64,000 bases of DNA, from the NCBI RefSeq assembly GCF_003020115.1, contig NZ_PYFX01000004.1, positions 248,001-312,000 of the forward strand. The letters are read 5' to 3'. Positions 14,749 to 23,557 of the stretch are shown piece after piece. The stretch comes from Bradyrhizobium sp. MOS002 (GTDB taxonomy: Bacteria > Pseudomonadota > Alphaproteobacteria > Rhizobiales > Xanthobacteraceae). Each line of letters begins with the position of its first letter. Within the stretch, counting starts at the first letter, position 1. A model generated the notes under the pieces. The model was not told where the DNA came from and ran no database searches. It worked only from the letters and a program-made list of their open reading frames with translations. The position numbers and the translations under genes were made by a program.

Positions 14749-14868
14749 ATGACAAATGCGGGTAACGCGCTGCTTTGGACGGGCATATTTTTCTGTCTGT
14801 CGTTCGCTTCAATTTTTGTAGTCTGGTTTGCCGAACGGTTGCGTGCGGGCTTCGTGAGGAAGCCGTAA
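14749..14868 (+). CDS. 39-residue single-span membrane protein
   Basis: GAGGGAGAG lies 5-6 bp before an ATG opening 39 codons with a TAA stop. The peptide has a short polar head, a hydrophobic helix (about residues 7-27, ALLWTGIFFCLSFASIFVVW) and a basic tail (RLRAGFVRKP), consistent with an inner-membrane protein oriented N-out/C-in. No family is recognised. It lies between the carboxylase and GMC genes with 127 and 172 bp gaps, so it is probably its own unit. Confidence 0.6.
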   Translation: MTNAGNALLWTGIFFCLSFASIFVVWFAERLRAGFVRKP

Positions 14869-15040
14869 AGCTTCCCAGGTTGGGTAGCTCGTCAGTTGCA
14901 GCCTGGCGGTTGGTGCCTGCCGATAGGGCGCCTTCGAGGTTGCCGGCGTCTGTGCTCCGCTTTGCCGCGGCAGCGATGACGTGACGTCAAAACAATAACG
15001 CGCTACGCTTCTTGGGCAAGAACAAGAGGAAGCGCCAATC

Positions 15041-16738
15041 GTGTACGACTTCATTATCGTGGGCGGCGGCTCGGCGGGGTCCGTGCTGGCCCACCGGCTC
15101 TCCGCGAAGAGCGCCAACAAGGTCCTGCTCTGCGAGGCCGGACAGGACACACCACCCGGAGACGAGCCGGCCGAGATCAGGGACAGCTATCCGGGGACGG
15201 CCTATTTCGATCCGCGCTTCCACTGGACCGAGCTCAAGGTCACGACCCAGATCGTCAGCCACAACAATCCGGACGTAGGGCGTCCGCCCTTGCGCAAATA
15301 CGAGCAGGCACGCGTGCTTGGCGGCGGCTCCTCGATCAACGGCCAGATGGCCAACCGCGGCGCGCCGACCGACTACGACGAATGGGAATCGCGCGGCGCT
15401 GCGGGGTGGAGCTGGAGCGATGTGCTGCCCTTCTTCAAGAAGGTCGAGCGCGACCTCGATTTCGACGGCCCGTACCACGGCAAGGACGGCCGGATCCCGG
15501 TTCGCCGAATCCCGAGGGAGCACTGGACGCGGCATTCGCAGGCGTTCGCGCAAGCCTTCCAACAGGCCGGACATCAGTTCCTGCCGGACCAGAATGGCGA
15601 GTTCGTCGACGGGTTTTTCCCGGTGACGCATTCGAACCAGGCCGAGCAACGCGTCTCGGCTGCCATGGGCTATCTCGATCGCGACACGCGCAAGCGCGCC
15701 AACCTCACGATCTCCACCAACACGCAAGTCAGGGAGTTGCTGTTCGAAGGCACGCGGTGCGTCGGCGTGAAAGCTGTGGTCGACGGGCGGGAGCAGGAAT
15801 TCCGCGGCCGCGAGATCATTCTCTCCAGCGGCGCCATCCATTCGCCGGCGCATCTGCTGCGCGCCGGCATCGGCCCGGTCGGTCACCTCAAGGATATGGG
15901 CATTCCCGTGCTGATGGGGCTGCAGGGCGTCGGCCAGCGCCTGATGGATCATCCCTCGATCTCGCTGTCGTCCTTTGTCCGCCGCGGCGCGCGGATGAAC
16001 GAGCACACCAGGCGCCACATGCAGCTCGGCCTGCGTTACTCGTCCGGGCTCGAAGGCGTACCCAAAGGCGACATGTTCGTCGTCCTGCTCAGCAAATCGG
16101 CCTGGCACGCCGTCGGCGAGCAGATCGGATCGCTGCTGACATTCGTCAACAAGACCTATTCCGAGACCGGACAGGTCAAGCTTGCCTCGCGCGATCCGGC
16201 GGCCGAGCCGATAGTCGAGTTCAATTTGTTGTCCGATCGGCGCGACCTCGATCGCCTGATGAGCGGTTTCCGCAAGATGGCGGCTGTGCAGATGAGCGAC
16301 GTCGTCAGGGCCGTAACGGACAAGCCGTTCCCGGCCTCCTATACCGACCGCGTGCGCAAGATCGGCGTGGTCAATACCAAAAACAGGATTCTCACCAAGA
16401 TCGCCGCGGCCCTGATGGACGGGCCGGCAGCGCTGCGCCACTACATGATCGACAATTTCGTGGTCGAGGGTTTCAGCTTCGACGACGTCATCAACGATGA
16501 CGAGGCGCTGGAAGCCTTCGTGCGCAAGGCGACCATTGGCGTGTGGCACGCCTCCTGCTCTTGCCGCATGGGCCGGGACGACGATCCGATGGCGGTGGTC
16601 GATCCAGAAGGGCGCGTCAAGGGCGTGCAGGGCCTGCGCGTCGTCGATGCCTCGATCTTCCCGGTGGTGCCCTGCGCCAACACCAATTTTCCGGTCCTGA
16701 TGTCGGCGGAGAAGATCGCGGCCGCGATCATGCAGTGA
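15041..16738 (+). CDS. GMC family FAD-dependent oxidoreductase
   Basis: A 565-residue glucose-methanol-choline family flavoenzyme. The FAD-binding motif is at the N terminus (FIIVGGGSAGSVLAHRLS), followed by the GMC signature area GGGSSINGQMANRG and the C-terminal VWHASCSCRMG and VVDASIFPVVPCANTNFPVLMSAEKIA segments with the active-site His/Asn region. No signal peptide is present, so it is cytoplasmic or peripheral. The start is GTG, preceded by AGAGGA. Family members oxidise alcohols such as choline or aliphatic and aromatic alcohols; the substrate is not known here. It stands as a single gene. Confidence 0.88.
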   Translation: MYDFIIVGGGSAGSVLAHRLSAKSANKVLLCEAGQDTPPGDEPAEIRDSYPGTAYFDPRFHWTELKVTTQIVSHNNPDVGRPPLRKYEQARVLGGGSSINGQMANRGAPTDYDEWESRGAAGWSWSDVLPFFKKVERDLDFDGPYHGKDGRIPVRRIPREHWTRHSQAFAQAFQQAGHQFLPDQNGEFVDGFFPVTHSNQAEQRVSAAMGYLDRDTRKRANLTISTNTQVRELLFEGTRCVGVKAVVDGREQEFRGREIILSSGAIHSPAHLLRAGIGPVGHLKDMGIPVLMGLQGVGQRLMDHPSISLSSFVRRGARMNEHTRRHMQLGLRYSSGLEGVPKGDMFVVLLSKSAWHAVGEQIGSLLTFVNKTYSETGQVKLASRDPAAEPIVEFNLLSDRRDLDRLMSGFRKMAAVQMSDVVRAVTDKPFPASYTDRVRKIGVVNTKNRILTKIAAALMDGPAALRHYMIDNFVVEGFSFDDVINDDEALEAFVRKATIGVWHASCSCRMGRDDDPMAVVDPEGRVKGVQGLRVVDASIFPVVPCANTNFPVLMSAEKIAAAIMQ

Positions 16739-16876
16739 GCTGGCGCGGCTTTTTCGGGTCGGGGAACTGCCTTGTCGTCGCTGACCATTCGGGATCCTTG
16801 GTCAGACCGTAAAGCTAAAATGGGGCGACAAGAACGGTTCCGCTTCAGACGGTCTGGCGGACATGCGCCGGAGACG

Positions 16877-16902
16877 GGAACTTGGAACCCGCCTTGGGCG
16901 TT
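16877..16902 (+). promoter_or_regulatory. Candidate EcfG (general stress) promoter
   Basis: GGAAC (16877-16881) and CGTT (16899-16902) are separated by 17 bp, which fits the alphaproteobacterial EcfG consensus GGAAC-N16/17-CGTT. It would start transcription about 95 bp before the KaiC-like gene, on the correct strand, in a gap with no other gene. Confidence 0.45.
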
Positions 16903-17006
16903 CTTTGCCAGATTTCGCCTTACGGCTGCGACTTGGCCGCTGACCGCGCGGCCCGTCTCGGGGCTGGAGCGCATTTTTCGGCGATGGAGCTTCACGGGGG
17001 GTCCCA

Positions 17007-18521
17007 ATGATCAATTCATCGAGCCGGGCGCAAACCAGCGACCCCGGAGAGTTGCCCAGGATTTCGACCGGCAGTGACGGCCTCGACGATATCCTCTACG
17101 GCGGGCTCGACCCCAATCGCATGTACCTCTACGAGGGTCGGCCCGGCTCGGGCAAGACCACGATGGCGCTGCAATTCCTTCTCGAGGGCGCCCGCTGCGG
17201 TGAACGCGTGCTCTATATCTCCTTGTCGGAAACCAAGCGTGAGCTGACGCTGGTTGCGCAGCGGCACGGCTGGTCGCTGCAAGGCGTCGACATCTTCGAA
17301 CTGGTGCCGCCGGAAACGACGCTCGACCCGGAGCGCGAGCTCACCGTCTTCCACCCCGCCGAAATGGAGCTGAGCGAAACCACGGGCCTGATATTCAAGG
17401 AGGTCGAACGGATCAATCCCGCGCGCGTGGTGCTGGACAGCCTGTCCGAGCTGCGTCTCCTTGCGCAGAACCCGCTCCGGTACCGGCGACAGGTTCTGGC
17501 CCTGAAGCACTTTTTCACCAACCGCAATTGCACGGTCATCCTCCTCGACGATCTCTCGTCCTCCCAGGACGATCTGCAACTCCATTCGATCGCGCATGGC
17601 GTCGTGATGCTCGAACAGCTCGCCATTGATTATGGCGCGGAGCGCCGGCGGCTTCGCGTGATCAAGATGCGCGGCATTCGATTTCGCGGCGGCTTCCACG
17701 ATTTCATGATCGAGGCGGGAGGGGTGCGGATATTCCCCCGTCTGGTGGCGGCGGAACATCACACCTCGTTTATCGGTGAGTTGACGCCGAGCGGCAATGC
17801 GGAGCTCGACCAGCTCCTCGGAGGAGGGCTCGAGCGTGGCACCAGTGCGCTGCTTTTGGGCGCCGCCGGTGTCGGCAAGTCTTCTCTCGCGCTGACCTAT
17901 GCGATCGCGGCGGCGGATCGCGGTGAGCATACGGTGTTCTTTGCCTTCGATGAAGGTCGCGGTACGGTGGAAGCGCGAGCTCGTACGCTTGGCCTGCCTC
18001 TTGAAAACCATCTGCAATCGGGACTCATCCGATTTAAACAGATCGATCCCGCCGAGATGTCCCCCGGCGAATTCGCCGCCAATGTGCGCGAGAGCGTCGA
18101 AAAGGATAACGCCCGTATTGTTATCATCGACAGTCTGAACGGCTACCTCAACGCAATGCCGGATGAGCGATTTCTCATCCTCCAGATGCATGAGCTGCTG
18201 AGCTATCTCGGACAGAAAGGCGTGCTGACCGTCCTGATCCTCGCTCAGCATGGGCTGGTCGGTCCGATGGAAACGGCTCTCGATATCAGCTATTTGAGCG
18301 ATGCCGTGCTCATGCTGCGCTATTTCGAAGTCGGCGGAACGGTGCGGCGTGCGCTCTCGGTCGTGAAGAAACGCAGCGGCAATCATGAAAATTCCATCCG
18401 CGAGTTTCGTCTTGGCCGTGCCGGCATTACGGTCGGTCCTCCGCTGACCGGGTTCAGCGGCATCTTTTCCGGGAATCCGCGTTACTCGGGCACGGAGATG
18501 CCGGAAGGGCTGTCGGAATGA
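17007..18521 (+). CDS. KaiC-like dual RecA-domain ATPase
   Basis: A 504-residue protein close in size to cyanobacterial KaiC, with two RecA-type domains. CI carries Walker A GRPGSGKTT (44-52); CII carries GAAGVGKSS with Lys291. The catalytic Glu segments are SLSE75 and AFDE, each with one Glu instead of the usual pair. The position of the KaiC Ser431/Thr432 autophosphorylation pair reads DISYLSDAV, that is Ser428/Tyr429. The ATG follows GGGGGG. Its stop overlaps the start of a hybrid histidine kinase (ATGA), so the pair should signal together. No KaiA or KaiB gene is nearby. A stress or timing role is inferred, not shown. Confidence 0.87.
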   Translation: MINSSSRAQTSDPGELPRISTGSDGLDDILYGGLDPNRMYLYEGRPGSGKTTMALQFLLEGARCGERVLYISLSETKRELTLVAQRHGWSLQGVDIFELVPPETTLDPERELTVFHPAEMELSETTGLIFKEVERINPARVVLDSLSELRLLAQNPLRYRRQVLALKHFFTNRNCTVILLDDLSSSQDDLQLHSIAHGVVMLEQLAIDYGAERRRLRVIKMRGIRFRGGFHDFMIEAGGVRIFPRLVAAEHHTSFIGELTPSGNAELDQLLGGGLERGTSALLLGAAGVGKSSLALTYAIAAADRGEHTVFFAFDEGRGTVEARARTLGLPLENHLQSGLIRFKQIDPAEMSPGEFAANVRESVEKDNARIVIIDSLNGYLNAMPDERFLILQMHELLSYLGQKGVLTVLILAQHGLVGPMETALDISYLSDAVLMLRYFEVGGTVRRALSVVKKRSGNHENSIREFRLGRAGITVGPPLTGFSGIFSGNPRYSGTEMPEGLSE

Positions 18522-20224
18522 GCGCCGATCGCGATCATTGCGTCCTCGTGTTTGCTCCGATCGGCCGCGATGGACCGGCATCGGTCGAGCTTTTCCGCAA
18601 TTCGAATCTCGTCGCAATCAATTGTCGAGGTCTGCCTGAACTGGTCACCGAGATGTCGGCGGGCGTGGGCGCGGTCCTTCTCGCCGAGGAGGGCTTGTTC
18701 GGGAAGGATACCCAGCCGCTGGCACATTGGATCGAGAGGCAACCGCCCTGGTCCGACCTGCCCTTTGTCATTCTCACCAGCCACCGAGAACAGCCGGCGG
18801 TGGTTGCCTGGCGCCGCAGCATCGTCGAGACACTCCGCAACGTTTCGCTGCTCGAGCGCCCGGTTCAGCCGATCACGCTGACGAGCGCAATTCAATCCGC
18901 AATGCGGGCCCGCCGGCGGCAATATGAAATTCGGACCTTGCTGCAGGCGCGCGAGCGGACGGCCCAGGAGCTCGAGAAGCTCGTGGTCGAGCGCACCCGT
19001 GCCCTCGAGGAGGCCAACAAGCATCTGCGGGCCGAAATGGAAGAGCGCGCCCGCGTCGAGGAGACCCTTCGTCAGGCCCAGAAGATCGAAGCCATCGGAC
19101 AATTGACCGGCGGAGTAGCTCACGACTTCAATAATCTGCTGATGGTCATCTCCGGTGGATTGGACATGCTCGACCGGCAGACCGATCCTGATCGGCGGCG
19201 TCGTCTGTTGGAAGGAATGGTTCAGGCGGCGCAGCGTGGTGCCGGCCTGACCCGGCAGCTTCTGGCTTTTTCACGGCGGCAGAAGCTCCGGCCCGAGGCC
19301 GTCGACATCCCAGCGCAGATCGGCGGCATGCGCGAATTGCTCGATCGGAGCCTGAGAGGCGACGTTCACGTCGAGTTCGATTTTCCGGAGGGGCTTTGGC
19401 CGGTGGAGGTCGATCCGGGAGAGCTCGAACTGGTCGTTCTCAACCTGGCGGTCAACGCCCGCGATGCGATGCCGAACGGTGGCACGATCGTTGTCCGTGG
19501 CGAGAACCTGGCCGGCCTGAACGAGAACGAGATCGCGGGGGACTACGTTCGTCTGTCCGTGGTGGACGGGGGCGTCGGTATGAGCCCCGAGATCCTGGCG
19601 CGGGTCTTCGAACCGTTCTTCACGACCAAGGATGTCGGGAAAGGCTCGGGCCTGGGGCTTGCTCAGGTCCACGGATTTGCGACGCAATCACGCGGGATGG
19701 TTCGAATAAAATCCATCGTCGACGAGGGCACCAGCATCGAGCTCTATTTGCCGCGATCCAGGAATATCCCATCGGGTGAACGGCATCTCATCGACCTGAA
19801 CAGGGCTCGACCCAAGAAGGCCAATCATGGCCGAATTCTCCTCGTCGAAGACGACGACGAGGTCGCCGCGCTGGTCAGCGAGATGCTTGCGCAGCTCGGT
19901 TACCAGGTCACGCGCGCGGCCAGCGCTGCGGCGGCTCTCGGTGCCTTGGCCGACGGCCGCTCCGTCGATCTGGTGTTTTCCGATATCATGATGCCGGGCG
20001 GCATGAACGGTGTCGAACTCGCGCGCGAGATTCAGAGACGGCGAAGCGACATCCCGGTCCTGCTGACGAGCGGATACGCCGAAGCCGCGGTTCACGACGC
20101 CGCAATGGCTGGAATCCGGATCCTGTCGAAACCCTACCACATCGACGAGCTCGCCGCCGCGCTTGGCGCCGCAAAGTCGGACTTTCGAATCGGCGCGGAA
20201 ACTAAGCGCTCGGGGGCGTCGTGA
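18518..20224 (+). CDS. Hybrid histidine kinase with C-terminal receiver
   Basis: A 568-residue soluble kinase without membrane segments. Residues 1 to about 130 look like a degenerate receiver (GAVLLAEEG near the phosphoacceptor site, FVILTSH, LLERPVQPITL with Arg for the usual Lys). A coiled coil follows (about 138-195). The HisKA box has His202 in GGVAHDFNNLL; the HATPase domain has NLAVNARDAM, DGGVGMS and GSGLGLAQVHGF. A true receiver ends the protein with Asp489 in VFSDIMMPGG and the Lys in LSKPYHIDEL. It is coupled to the KaiC-like gene by a 4-bp overlap, so KaiC state probably feeds into this kinase. No separate output regulator is adjacent. Confidence 0.9.
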   Translation: MSADRDHCVLVFAPIGRDGPASVELFRNSNLVAINCRGLPELVTEMSAGVGAVLLAEEGLFGKDTQPLAHWIERQPPWSDLPFVILTSHREQPAVVAWRRSIVETLRNVSLLERPVQPITLTSAIQSAMRARRRQYEIRTLLQARERTAQELEKLVVERTRALEEANKHLRAEMEERARVEETLRQAQKIEAIGQLTGGVAHDFNNLLMVISGGLDMLDRQTDPDRRRRLLEGMVQAAQRGAGLTRQLLAFSRRQKLRPEAVDIPAQIGGMRELLDRSLRGDVHVEFDFPEGLWPVEVDPGELELVVLNLAVNARDAMPNGGTIVVRGENLAGLNENEIAGDYVRLSVVDGGVGMSPEILARVFEPFFTTKDVGKGSGLGLAQVHGFATQSRGMVRIKSIVDEGTSIELYLPRSRNIPSGERHLIDLNRARPKKANHGRILLVEDDDEVAALVSEMLAQLGYQVTRAASAAAALGALADGRSVDLVFSDIMMPGGMNGVELAREIQRRRSDIPVLLTSGYAEAAVHDAAMAGIRILSKPYHIDELAAALGAAKSDFRIGAETKRSGAS

Positions 20225-20280
20225 TCGGGGCTCTGGCACCGCCTCGACAAGCCGCGCTCTATCGGGCGCTGCCGACTTAG

Positions 20281-21048
20281 CTAGTGAATGATCTGGTTTA
20301 AAAATGCCTTCGCCCGTTCCGTGCGAGGATCTCGAAAGAATGTTTCCGGTTCTGCTTCCTCGATGATGTTACCGCGATCCATGAAGACCACCCGGTCGGC
20401 GACCTCCCGGGCGAATCCCATCTCGTGCGTCACGCACACCATCGTCATTCCCTCTTTCGCCAGCTCGACCATGGTTTCCAGTACCTCCTTGACCATCTCG
20501 GGGTCGAGAGCCGATGTCGGTTCGTCGAACAGCATGATCTTGGGCTGCATGCACAGCGCTCGCGCGATGGCGACACGTTGCTGCTGACCGCCCGACAATT
20601 GCGCAGGATACTTGTCGGCCTGATCCTGAATGCGGACCTTCCGCAGCAGGTCGAGTGCGCGATCGCGCGCCTCAGACTGCGAAATCCCGCGAACCTTAAT
20701 CGGAGCCAGCATGCAGTTCTCCGCGACGGTGAGGTGCGGAAAAAGGTTGAAGCTCTGAAATACCATCCCGACTTCACAACGTACGCTGTTGATGTCGGCG
20801 ATGCGGTTGGTCAGCTCGACACCATCGACGATAATCCTGCCTGCATCGTGCTTCTCGATATGGTTGATGCACCGGATGAGGGTAGACTTACCGGAGCCTG
20901 ATGGTCCGCAGAGCACGATCTTCTCGCCCCTGTCGACCTTGAGGGTGACGTCGTTCAGCGCAGTGAATGCGCCAAACCGCTTCATCACGTTCTCGACGAC
21001 GACGATCTCGGCGGGCCGTGTGGCATTGCTGACAGTCGCTTGCGGCAT
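20281..21048 (-). CDS. gltL: Glutamate/aspartate-type ABC transporter ATPase
   Basis: A 255-residue polar-amino-acid ABC ATPase. Walker A is GPSGSGKST, the Q-loop is [12 protein letters not shown], the signature [15 protein letters not shown], Walker [15 protein letters not shown], and the switch His is in [20 protein letters not shown] precedes the ATG at 21048, which is preferred to an upstream in-frame ATG. It is the last gene of the leftward five-gene cluster and energises the two permeases encoded just upstream. The symbol rests on the strong GltI resemblance of the binding protein, not on the ATPase itself. Confidence 0.88.
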   Translation of the reverse strand: MPQATVSNATRPAEIVVVENVMKRFGAFTALNDVTLKVDRGEKIVLCGPSGSGKSTLIRCINHIEKHDAGRIIVDGVELTNRIADINSVRCEVGMVFQSFNLFPHLTVAENCMLAPIKVRGISQSEARDRALDLLRKVRIQDQADKYPAQLSGGQQQRVAIARALCMQPKIMLFDEPTSALDPEMVKEVLETMVELAKEGMTMVCVTHEMGFAREVADRVVFMDRGNIIEEAEPETFFRDPRTERAKAFLNQIIH

Positions 21049-21088
21049 GTTCGTCTCCCAAATGCGAGGCGGTTCGGTACCCCGATGG

Positions 21089-21781
21089 TCAGCGGGCCGC
21101 GGCAGCAGCATATCGCTTGCGAAGGGTGGCGACGCACTGGGACGCCGCAGAACTGATGACGAGATAGGCTACTGCTATGACGAGATACATTTCGACGAGG
21201 CGGCCGTTGAGCTGCGCGAGCTTGGAGGCGGCACCGAGAAGATCCGTCAACGACAGGACATAGACGAGAGAAGTGTCCTGAAACAGGATGATCGTCTGGC
21301 TCAGGATAATCGGGCTTGCCACCCGCAGGACCTGCGGGAGGACAATGTGGCGGTAGGTGTCGTAGGTGGACAGCGCGAGGGCTTGGCAGGCCTCAAACTG
21401 GCCCTTGTTCACGGCACGCAGTCCAACGCGGATGATCTCGGAATAGTAGGCCGCCTCGAACAAGCCGAAAGTGATGAAGGCGGTATAGGTGGCGCCGATC
21501 GGGATGGGGCGGCCGTTGCCGCTAAGGTGCCCGAGCACGATCGGTACCAAGAAGAAAAACCAGAACAGAACGAGGATCAGCGGGATCGACCGGATGATCG
21601 CCACGTAGCCGCGGATGATCTGGGCGACCAAGGGAATCTCGAAGTGCTGCGCCAACGCAAGGCAGGTTCCGAGAATCATGCCGATGGCGAACGCGGCGGC
21701 TGTGAGCGACAGTGAGAACAGCAGGCCCGACCAGAGATAGGGCCATGATTGCGCGACGATCGAGAAATCGAGGGCGTTCAT
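21089..21781 (-). CDS. gltK: Amino-acid ABC transporter permease, GltK-like
   Basis: A 230-residue HisM/GltK-type inner-membrane permease with about five transmembrane helices. The cytoplasmic EAA loop reads [28 protein letters not shown], which docks onto the ATPase. Its start overlaps the stop of the other permease by 4 bp (ATGA), so the two form a heterodimer made in equal amounts. The 40-bp gap to the ATPase gene keeps them in one operon. Confidence 0.88.
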   Translation of the reverse strand: MNALDFSIVAQSWPYLWSGLLFSLSLTAAAFAIGMILGTCLALAQHFEIPLVAQIIRGYVAIIRSIPLILVLFWFFFLVPIVLGHLSGNGRPIPIGATYTAFITFGLFEAAYYSEIIRVGLRAVNKGQFEACQALALSTYDTYRHIVLPQVLRVASPIILSQTIILFQDTSLVYVLSLTDLLGAASKLAQLNGRLVEMYLVIAVAYLVISSAASQCVATLRKRYAAAAAR

Positions 21782-22569
21782 TTCGCGGCCTCCATGGCGC
21801 CGGGCAAGGCGCCTTGCTGCACTTCGCCAGAGAGATCCTGGTCAGCCGGGAGCGTGGCGGGCGCGCTACCCGGAATCCGGACGGCTCTGTCGATCAGCGC
21901 CATGGCTTGATAGGCAATCAGTGCCAGACAGAGATAGACGATGGTCGCCGCGCCAAAGGCAGTGAATGTCTGGAACGTTGCTTCACTGATCTGGCGTGCC
22001 TGGGCAGTCAGTTCCATCAAGCCGATCGTGAGTGCGACGGAGGTGTTCTTGTAGATGCCCATCACCTCGCTGGTGAGGCTCGGCACGATGAGGCGCAAGG
22101 CCTGCGGCACGATGACGTGTCGATAGGTGAGGTAACCGCTGAGGCCGAGGGCGTTGGCGGCTTCGAGCTGTCCCTTTGGGAGCGCCTCGATGCCGGCCCG
22201 GACCTGCTCGGCTATGCGGGAAGCCGTGTAGAGCCCGAGGCAAAGAAGTGCCGGGAAGAACGATGCCCATGGCGGCGGGATCTGCTTGATTGCATCTCCG
22301 ATTGCGCTCGGCACCACCTCCGGGAAAACAAAATACCAGAGGAACATCTGCACCAAGACAGGGATGTTTCGGAATATCTCGACATAGAGCCGGGCCGGGA
22401 GCGCGAAGAAGCGATTCTGGACCGTGCGGCCTACGCCGACGACGATTCCGATGCCAAAGGCTATCCACCAGCCGAAGAAGGCCAGGGCCAGGGTCCAGCC
22501 GAGACCCGACAGCAGCCAGTCGATATAGCGCTGGCCATCCGCCGCCTGTTCAAAAAGCACTCCGAACAT
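21778..22569 (-). CDS. gltJ: Amino-acid ABC transporter permease, GltJ-like
   Basis: A 263-residue permease of the HisM family, with several hydrophobic helices and the EAA loop LEAANALGLSGYLTYRHVIVPQALRLIVPSL. It is slightly longer than its partner, as GltJ is relative to GltK, and follows the binding-protein gene after 62 bp, the same order as gltIJKL in enterobacteria. Its C-terminal tail beyond the last helix is Pro/Ala-rich. It forms the membrane channel with the 21089-21781 product. Confidence 0.86.
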   Translation of the reverse strand: MFGVLFEQAADGQRYIDWLLSGLGWTLALAFFGWWIAFGIGIVVGVGRTVQNRFFALPARLYVEIFRNIPVLVQMFLWYFVFPEVVPSAIGDAIKQIPPPWASFFPALLCLGLYTASRIAEQVRAGIEALPKGQLEAANALGLSGYLTYRHVIVPQALRLIVPSLTSEVMGIYKNTSVALTIGLMELTAQARQISEATFQTFTAFGAATIVYLCLALIAYQAMALIDRAVRIPGSAPATLPADQDLSGEVQQGALPGAMEAAK

Positions 22570-22631
22570 CGCGAGTCCTCCGGTTACAGGTGCGAACGAG
22601 GATCACCTTGCGAGACGATCAGCTCCGTCAA

Positions 22632-23540
22632 CTAGTCGACGGCATCGCTGGGATGCGCGATCCGCTGCGTCAACTCGTCGGTGAGCGGAAATGCGAGGTT
22701 CTCACCCTTGGGCGGGATCGGCTTGGTGAACCATTTTGCGTAGGTCTTCTCGAATTGGCCTGATGCCATTTGCTTGGAGAGAACGTCGTCGACGAGTGCC
22801 TTGAAGCCGGCATCGCCCTTCGTGAACATCAGCCCGTAGTAGATCTTCGCGTAACCTTCGGGAAGAAACAGGAGTGCGTCCGGATTCGGCGCCGCAGCCT
22901 TGAGCCCGGCGAGGAGAATATCGTCCTCCATGAAGGCGGCCGCACGGCCGGTGTTCAACATGAGGAAGGATTCCGCATGGTCCTTGGCTTGGACGATGTT
23001 GAGGCCGAGCTGTTCCTTGGCGTTGACGCCCTGCGCGAAGCCGACCGCGTTGGAGCCTTGGGTGACGACGATCGTCTTGCCTTTCAGGTCGCCGGCGGTC
23101 TTGACGCCACTGGCGGCCTTGACCAGCCACCGCGGCTGGCTGACGAACGTGGCGACCGAAAACGAGACCTGTTCCTGCCGCTTCTTGTCATTCGCGGTGC
23201 CGCCGCATTCGATGTCGACGGTCCCGCTCTGGATCAGCGGTATCCGGTTCGACGAGTTCACCGGGGTGAAGCTGACCTTGAGATTGGGCAATCTCAGCTC
23301 CTCCTTGACGCGATCGACGATCGCCGCGCAGAGATCGAGCGAGAAACCGACGGGCTTCTGGTCGGGCCCGAGGTACGAGAACGGTATTGAGGCCTCACGG
23401 TGGCCGATCGTAATCGAACCGCTGGATTTGATCTTGTCCAGCGTCGGGCTATCCGCCGCCGCGGAGGGGCTTGCGTTGATAGCTAAGAGCGCCGGGAGAA
23501 GTCCCAATACCTGAACGAGCTGCTTCATGGTTTTTGCCAT
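22632..23540 (-). CDS. gltI: Glutamate/aspartate periplasmic binding protein, GltI-like
   Basis: A 302-residue periplasmic binding protein with a Sec signal peptide ending around SPSAAA-DS. It resembles E. coli GltI over its length: TLDKIKSSGSITIGHREASIPFSYLG, NSSNRIPLIQSGTVDIECGGTAND, AKDHAESFLMLNTGRAAAFMEDDILLAG and KWFTKPIPPKGENLAF. The start is uncertain: ATG 23540 is used; ATG 23528 is also possible, and a TTG at 23561 overlaps the PLP-enzyme stop. None has a strong Shine-Dalgarno, which suggests coupling to the upstream gene. The expected ligand is L-glutamate or L-aspartate. Confidence 0.87.
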   Translation of the reverse strand: MAKTMKQLVQVLGLLPALLAINASPSAAADSPTLDKIKSSGSITIGHREASIPFSYLGPDQKPVGFSLDLCAAIVDRVKEELRLPNLKVSFTPVNSSNRIPLIQSGTVDIECGGTANDKKRQEQVSFSVATFVSQPRWLVKAASGVKTAGDLKGKTIVVTQGSNAVGFAQGVNAKEQLGLNIVQAKDHAESFLMLNTGRAAAFMEDDILLAGLKAAAPNPDALLFLPEGYAKIYYGLMFTKGDAGFKALVDDVLSKQMASGQFEKTYAKWFTKPIPPKGENLAFPLTDELTQRIAHPSDAVD

Positions 23541-23557
23541 CCCATCGTTTGTCGAAT

